Shown piece by piece: positions 60,415 to 64,000 of a stretch of DNA of 64,000 nt (its first letter is position 1; each line of letters starts with the position of its first letter). The stretch lies in assembly GCA_002367105.1 (NCBI GenBank), contig DFCS01000009.1, forward strand, positions 61,881-125,880, in the 5' to 3' direction. Below the pieces are notes generated by a model. It did not search any database. It was not told where the DNA came from and was given only the letters and a program-made list of their open reading frames with translations. The DNA is from Hungatella sp. UBA3048. Lineage in GTDB: Bacteria > Bacillota > Clostridia > Lachnospirales > Lachnospiraceae. The position numbers and the translations under genes are program-made.

Positions 60415-61335
60415 ATGTTAAAAAAAGCGGTTATGGCGTGTATTCTTGCGCTGTTGTTTCCGTACATAATTACTATGGCCTGGACGGGAAAGATCGAGGA
60501 GAAGAAGGAATTTCCCACCATCACCAGCGGTAAGAAGATCATTCTGGACCGGAAAAGCGGAGAATCCTATATGGATGTGGAAGAATATCTTCCCGGCGTG
60601 GTGGCAAAGCAGATGCCGGCCGATTATGGCAGGGAGGCATTAAGGGCCCAGACGATCATTGCCCGGACATACATCTATGGTAAAATGAACGGGCAAAATG
60701 AAGTGAAGGAATCGGAGCTTCACATGGAGTATCTGGAAGAACAACAGATGGAAAAGCTATGGGGAAGTGAATCCTTTGTTGCCAGCTACCAGGCAGTGGA
60801 AAACGCAGTCCGTTCTACCAGGTCGATGGTCATGATGTATGACGGGAAGCTGATTGATCCCTTATTCCATAGGGCAAGCACCGGAAAGACCAGGGCAGGA
60901 GATGAAAACCATCCGTATTTGCAGGAGGTTGCCTGTCCCAGAGATGTGGAAGCAGAAGGTTATCTCACCATGGTTGCTTATAAGAAAGAAGATTTTGCGG
61001 AAAAAATCAATCAGATTTCCGGCGATGTCCCTGTGAAGGCAGATCAAATTCCGGGAAGCATTCAGATCGTTCTGCGGGATGCGGGGGGATATGTGGGACA
61101 GATCCAGATTGGCACCAAGGTTTATACGGGAGAGGAAATTCAGCGGGTTCTGGGACTTCCATCCGCGGCCTATGGCTTTGATGAATATGAAGATGGAATC
61201 CGGGTAGTTTGCCAGGGAATTGGGCACGGATACGGCATGAGCCAGTTTGGAGCCAGGTGCAAAGCAGAGGAAGGCTGGACGGCGGAACAAATTCTTCCCT
61301 ATTTTTATAAAAATATTGTTTTGATTTCTGAATAA
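60415..61335 (+). CDS. SpoIID/LytB-domain protein
   Basis: The 306-residue protein has an N-terminal membrane anchor (AVMACILALLFPYIITMAW) and a SpoIID domain: VEEYLPGVVAKQMPADYGRE, LRAQTIIARTYIY, HRASTGKTRAG and a C-terminal GIGHGYGMSQFGA. SpoIID-type enzymes trim peptidoglycan glycan strands, in sporulation together with SpoIIP. This may be SpoIID itself or a vegetative LytB-like paralogue; no spoIIP or spoIIIA gene is near. The SD is weak. Confidence 0.83.
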   Translation: MLKKAVMACILALLFPYIITMAWTGKIEEKKEFPTITSGKKIILDRKSGESYMDVEEYLPGVVAKQMPADYGREALRAQTIIARTYIYGKMNGQNEVKESELHMEYLEEQQMEKLWGSESFVASYQAVENAVRSTRSMVMMYDGKLIDPLFHRASTGKTRAGDENHPYLQEVACPRDVEAEGYLTMVAYKKEDFAEKINQISGDVPVKADQIPGSIQIVLRDAGGYVGQIQIGTKVYTGEEIQRVLGLPSAAYGFDEYEDGIRVVCQGIGHGYGMSQFGARCKAEEGWTAEQILPYFYKNIVLISE

Positions 61336-61411
61336 CTGCAATAATTTTTATAACAGTGCTAAAACGTCGTAACTAAGGGCTATTTTCGCGTTCCGTTCAA
61401 TTGTTTTTTAT

Positions 61412-61607
61412 ATTGACAAGAAAGCTATAGAGATAAAATCACAGTTTAAAAGCATCATATTAACATCTGCAAATGAATGCTGTTGTGCAATTGGAATTTT
61501 GGCAAAGAGCCATAAAAAAGAATCAATATTTTTGGATAGAAAGAGATGAAAAAAGTACAGTTGAAAAAACATTGTATATGGCAGAACAAGATTTTGGGTT
61601 AAAATAA
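61412..61607 (+). pseudogene. Decayed small gene with a frameshift, unknown family
   Basis: One frame reads IDKKAIEIKSQFKSIILTSA and NECCCAIGILAKSHKKESIF, ending at TGA 61547. The next frame continues the sense at the same point (DEKSTVEKTLYMAEQDFGLK) to TAA 61605. Joined, they look like one C-terminal protein segment broken by a shift near 61545. No start or SD is seen. Confidence 0.4.
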
Positions 61608-61642
61608 TATCAGAAATTTGATAAAATAAGCAGATATTAATT

Positions 61643-61677
61643 AAGAGACAGACTAGCAATTATGAAGTCTGTCTCTT
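61643..61677 (+). terminator. Terminator hairpin in the gap before the GGDEF gene
   Basis: AAGAGACAGACT and AGTCTGTCTCTT pair perfectly over 12 bp; a weak ACTAATT tail follows. The rest of 61678-61936 is AT-rich. A 27-codon frame at 61765-61848 with AGAGG upstream is too short to call. Confidence 0.55.
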
Positions 61678-61936
61678 ACTAATTAAAGAAAAAGATGAAG
61701 AAAGGATTTAGACCGTAAAAACGCAATTTCATAGCCTTTTAAGGCAGAAAATAGAGGTAATAACATGGAAAATAAAATGAGATATTTTGAGGCAGACTTC
61801 CAGTATTTTAATATAAAACACGTTTTCTATGGTGTTAGAATTCTATAATATTTATTTAATAGTATTGTATGAAACAAGATTTTATTATAATATAACGATA
61901 AGACTTTATTATAATACGTTTTAGGAGATTCAATAT

Positions 61937-62815
61937 ATGATTGAAAAGATAACTTTAAATAAATTACAAAAGAATTTGGATTTTTTTCATAAAATGTATG
62001 ATGTGGTACGACTAATAGACCCCATTCATAAAAGAGTAATCGAATATCGCAGTAATTCTATGGAGCAGACAAGAGAAATTTGTTATTCCTACTGGGTAAA
62101 TGGGCAGATTTGTGAAAACTGTGTTTCAATGAGGGCATATCGAGAACAGAAGAGTTTTATAAAATTAGAGCATAGTCCAAAGGCGGTTATACTAGTTACA
62201 GCCTTACCCATAGATTCAGCCCAAGAGCCTGTAGTCTTGGAGCTATTCAAGAATGCAACAGATACCATGATGATTGGCACGGGTGAGTATAGCAAAGGAG
62301 AAGTGCTATTTAATGCCGTCCAGGATATGAGCAACATGATAATTCGAGATGAATTGACATCTCTGTACAACCGCAGATTTATTGATGAACGTCTACCGGC
62401 TGACATTGTTACTGCAGTAACCAAACAAAAGCCGTTGTCCTTAATTTTTATAGATATCGATAATATGAAAACAACAAATGATACTTTGGGTCATCCTGCT
62501 GGCGATAAGCTCCTGAAATGTGCTTCAAAAATAATTCAGAGAAATATTCGAAGTGAGACCGATTGGGTGGCTCGGTACGGAGGGGATGAATTTGTAGTAT
62601 GTCTAAATAATGCCAGTGAGGAGGCGGCTCTTCGTGTTTCAAAACAGATAGAGAATGATTTTAGTAAAATCGTACTTTATGAAGAGGATATTGAAATTAA
62701 GGTTAAGGCATCACTTGGTGTATTTACAATGCCAAAATCAGGATTAACGGCAGAAGAGCTAATAAATCTGGCTGATAAAAATATGTATATTTCAAAAGAA
62801 CAGCATAAGGGTTAA
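61937..62815 (+). CDS. GGDEF-domain diguanylate cyclase
   Basis: The 292-residue protein has an N-terminal domain with the cysteine pair QICENC in a PAS-like sensor (residues 1-130) and a C-terminal GGDEF domain: RDELTSLYNRRFIDERL, IFIDIDNMKTTNDTLGHPAG and the active site RYGGDEFVV. It should make cyclic di-GMP. No EAL or HD-GYP partner is visible. TTTTAGGAG precedes ATG. AT content is above that of its neighbours, so recent acquisition is possible. Confidence 0.9.
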   Translation: MIEKITLNKLQKNLDFFHKMYDVVRLIDPIHKRVIEYRSNSMEQTREICYSYWVNGQICENCVSMRAYREQKSFIKLEHSPKAVILVTALPIDSAQEPVVLELFKNATDTMMIGTGEYSKGEVLFNAVQDMSNMIIRDELTSLYNRRFIDERLPADIVTAVTKQKPLSLIFIDIDNMKTTNDTLGHPAGDKLLKCASKIIQRNIRSETDWVARYGGDEFVVCLNNASEEAALRVSKQIENDFSKIVLYEEDIEIKVKASLGVFTMPKSGLTAEELINLADKNMYISKEQHKG

Positions 62816-62848
62816 AGAGTAAATGTGAAAATTCCTTAACTTAGACTA

Positions 62849-62880
62849 AGCAATCGGAGAAAGATGACCGGTTGCTTTTA
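62849..62880 (+). terminator. Intrinsic terminator of the GGDEF gene
   Basis: AGCAATCGG pairs with CCGGTTGCT (one G-T pair), followed by TTTTATT. Confidence 0.8.
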
Positions 62881-63051
62881 TTATGTTCAAAACAGGTAGG
62901 CCGGTTAAGGGAGTAATTGGTGTATCGTTAATTTAGAAAATCGGAATTTAACGTATTATCGCATATTGGAAACTTAATATTGATAATTAAAAGTTTTGCT
63001 GTTATAGTAATTGTGTAATGTTTAATTTATTTATTTTATGCGAGGTAGACA

Positions 63052-63543
63052 ATGATAGAAACAGAACGTTTAGAACTAATTCCTTTAACTCCTAGCCAAT
63101 TAAAACTATGGATTGAGGATATTTCTGTGCTTGAACAGGAATTAAACTGCTCTTATAAGGGGCAGTCAATGAACGGTTTTTTTGGAGAAATAGTGAAAGG
63201 ACAGCTTGAAAAAACTCAAAAAGATCCAGACAATTATACTTGGCATAGTTTTTGGCTTTTAATACGCAAATCAGATAGGGTTGTTGTAGGTTCAGCTGAT
63301 TTTAAGGATATTCCGGATATTAATAATGAAGTTGAGATTGGCTATGGTCTGGGTGAATTGTTTGAGCATAATGGTTACATGACAGAAGCAGTAAAATCAA
63401 TGTGTGATTGGGCATTAAAACAAAAAAGTGTTTCTCATGTAATTGCTGAAACGAATACGGATGGATTTGCTTCACAAAGAATTTTGCAAAGATGTGGTTT
63501 TATAGAGGAAAAGCGGGACAAAACTGTTTGGTGGAGATTATGA
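63052..63543 (+). CDS. GNAT-family acetyltransferase, RimJ/RimL-like
   Basis: The 163-residue protein starts MIETERLELIPLTPSQLKLW and has EVEIGYGLGELFEHNGYMTE (acetyl-CoA site) and ASQRILQRCGFIEE. The family acetylates N-termini, antibiotics or small amines; the substrate here is unknown. GCGAGG precedes ATG. Low G+C sets it apart from the core genes of the window. Confidence 0.87.
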   Translation: MIETERLELIPLTPSQLKLWIEDISVLEQELNCSYKGQSMNGFFGEIVKGQLEKTQKDPDNYTWHSFWLLIRKSDRVVVGSADFKDIPDINNEVEIGYGLGELFEHNGYMTEAVKSMCDWALKQKSVSHVIAETNTDGFASQRILQRCGFIEEKRDKTVWWRL

Positions 63544-63574
63544 ACAATCAGTGAAGCAAAAAGAATATGTAAAG

Positions 63575-63608
63575 AAAACTACTAACTTTCAATATTGTAG
63601 TTTTTTTT
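63575..63608 (+). terminator. Intrinsic terminator of the GNAT gene
   Basis: AAAACTAC pairs with GTAGTTTT, with a 14-nt loop and further T residues. Confidence 0.85.
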
Positions 63609-63711
63609 GTATTGTGATTTGATTAATAAAACTGATATTTTATTCTGTTTGAGAAAAGAGAAGTATGAATAAACACTTAAACCCGTATTACGGGTATTTT
63701 AAGAGTAATGA

Positions 63712-63951
63712 TTACTTATTCCTTAAGTATTCATATATATTATTGATGTTTAGATCTGTTTCAACCATATTCTCTGTTATATCATCTATAAGATCTTTTG
63801 CAAGATGAAATTCCCCCTTATCTGCCAGGAAAATTCTGGTTCTAGGGCGGGGCAACATGCCTTGAGGCCCTGCACCTGTAATGTAGTTAATAACGACAAT
63901 GACATCCTTTAAAGTGTCATTATTAACATCCCGGAAACCTACAGACTCCAC
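63712..63951 (-). pseudogene. 3' end of a broken gene at the window edge
   Basis: The frame reads SVGFRDVNNDTLKDVIVVIN, PRPRTRIFLADKGEFHLAKD and ends NINNIYEYLRNK. The DVNNDTLKDVIVV segment resembles an FG-GAP-like repeat. Protein-like sequence continues upstream of GTG 63951 (DNYTGLFD), but an in-frame TAA at 63979-63981 cuts it off, and no SD supports the GTG. The gene looks truncated or frameshifted; its 5' part would be outside the window. Confidence 0.5.
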
Positions 63952-64000
63952 GCTGTCAAAAAGACCAGTATAATTATCTTAGTAAAATATAGGCGTAGGG

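Noticed and set aside
61765..61848. 27-codon frame upstream of the GGDEF gene
   Set aside because: Although AGAGG precedes it, there is no recognisable feature, and the region is too AT-rich to rule out chance.

Overview
The window looks like chromosome of a spore-forming anaerobic clostridium of the Lachnospiraceae, close in flavour to the Lacrimispora / Clostridium saccharolyticum group. This is inferred from moderate G+C, strong AGGAGG ribosome sites, NfnAB, rubrerythrin, a GGGtGRT protein, DUF3793 and DUF6472 proteins, a SpoIID-domain protein, and anaerobic sulfur metabolism. No database search was possible, so the taxon is an inference.

Layout. 1-5576: end of recQ, then sbcD-sbcC. 5622-7073: a fluoride riboswitch with its terminator ahead of a fluoride-type CLC antiporter. 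7153-8286: a divergent ThyX-family protein with dihydrofolate reductase. 8549-10827: NfnAB. 11154-14341: a secreted NlpC/P60 protein, a NifU-like protein and GGGtGRT. 14420-15690: a decayed accessory patch with a toxin-like 28-residue membrane peptide, gene relics and a second copy of the GGGtGRT 3' end. 15694-24723: superoxide dismutase, then sulfur amino acid genes (metY, a LysR regulator, an Rrf2 regulator, a cystathionine lyase/synthase, a PatB-type lyase, cysK) with rubrerythrin between. 24816-36258: a long plus-strand sulfur-compound uptake and salvage operon with three glutathionyl-hydroquinone-reductase-like proteins, remains of a fourth, two M20 peptidases, an acetyltransferase and two ABC importers.

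36270-46712: a minus-strand locus. A putative sigma-K promoter precedes small beta-sandwich proteins, a Maf/DUF115 glycosyltransferase and a complete seven-gene legionaminic acid pathway. 46945-64000: chemoreceptor plus FMN-binding lipoprotein, DUF3793, tRNA-Glu, membrane acyltransferase, pncB, a roughly 490-nt candidate non-coding RNA, an isoleucine T-box with ileS, glycogen phosphorylase, a SpoIID-domain protein, a diguanylate cyclase, a GNAT enzyme and a broken gene at the edge.

How the parts work together. Two short leader peptides with runs of cysteine codons, each followed by a terminator, sit in front of cysK and in front of the sulfur salvage operon. Dyads sharing an ACCTAT/ATAGGT or GGTAT/ATACC core lie at the Rrf2 gene, metY, the cystathionine gene, cysK and the salvage operon. 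I infer one cysteine regulon with an Rrf2 repressor plus ribosome-mediated attenuation. The second notable system is the legionaminic acid / Maf locus, which lacks flagellin and has a sigma-K-like promoter, pointing to glycosylation of a spore-surface layer.
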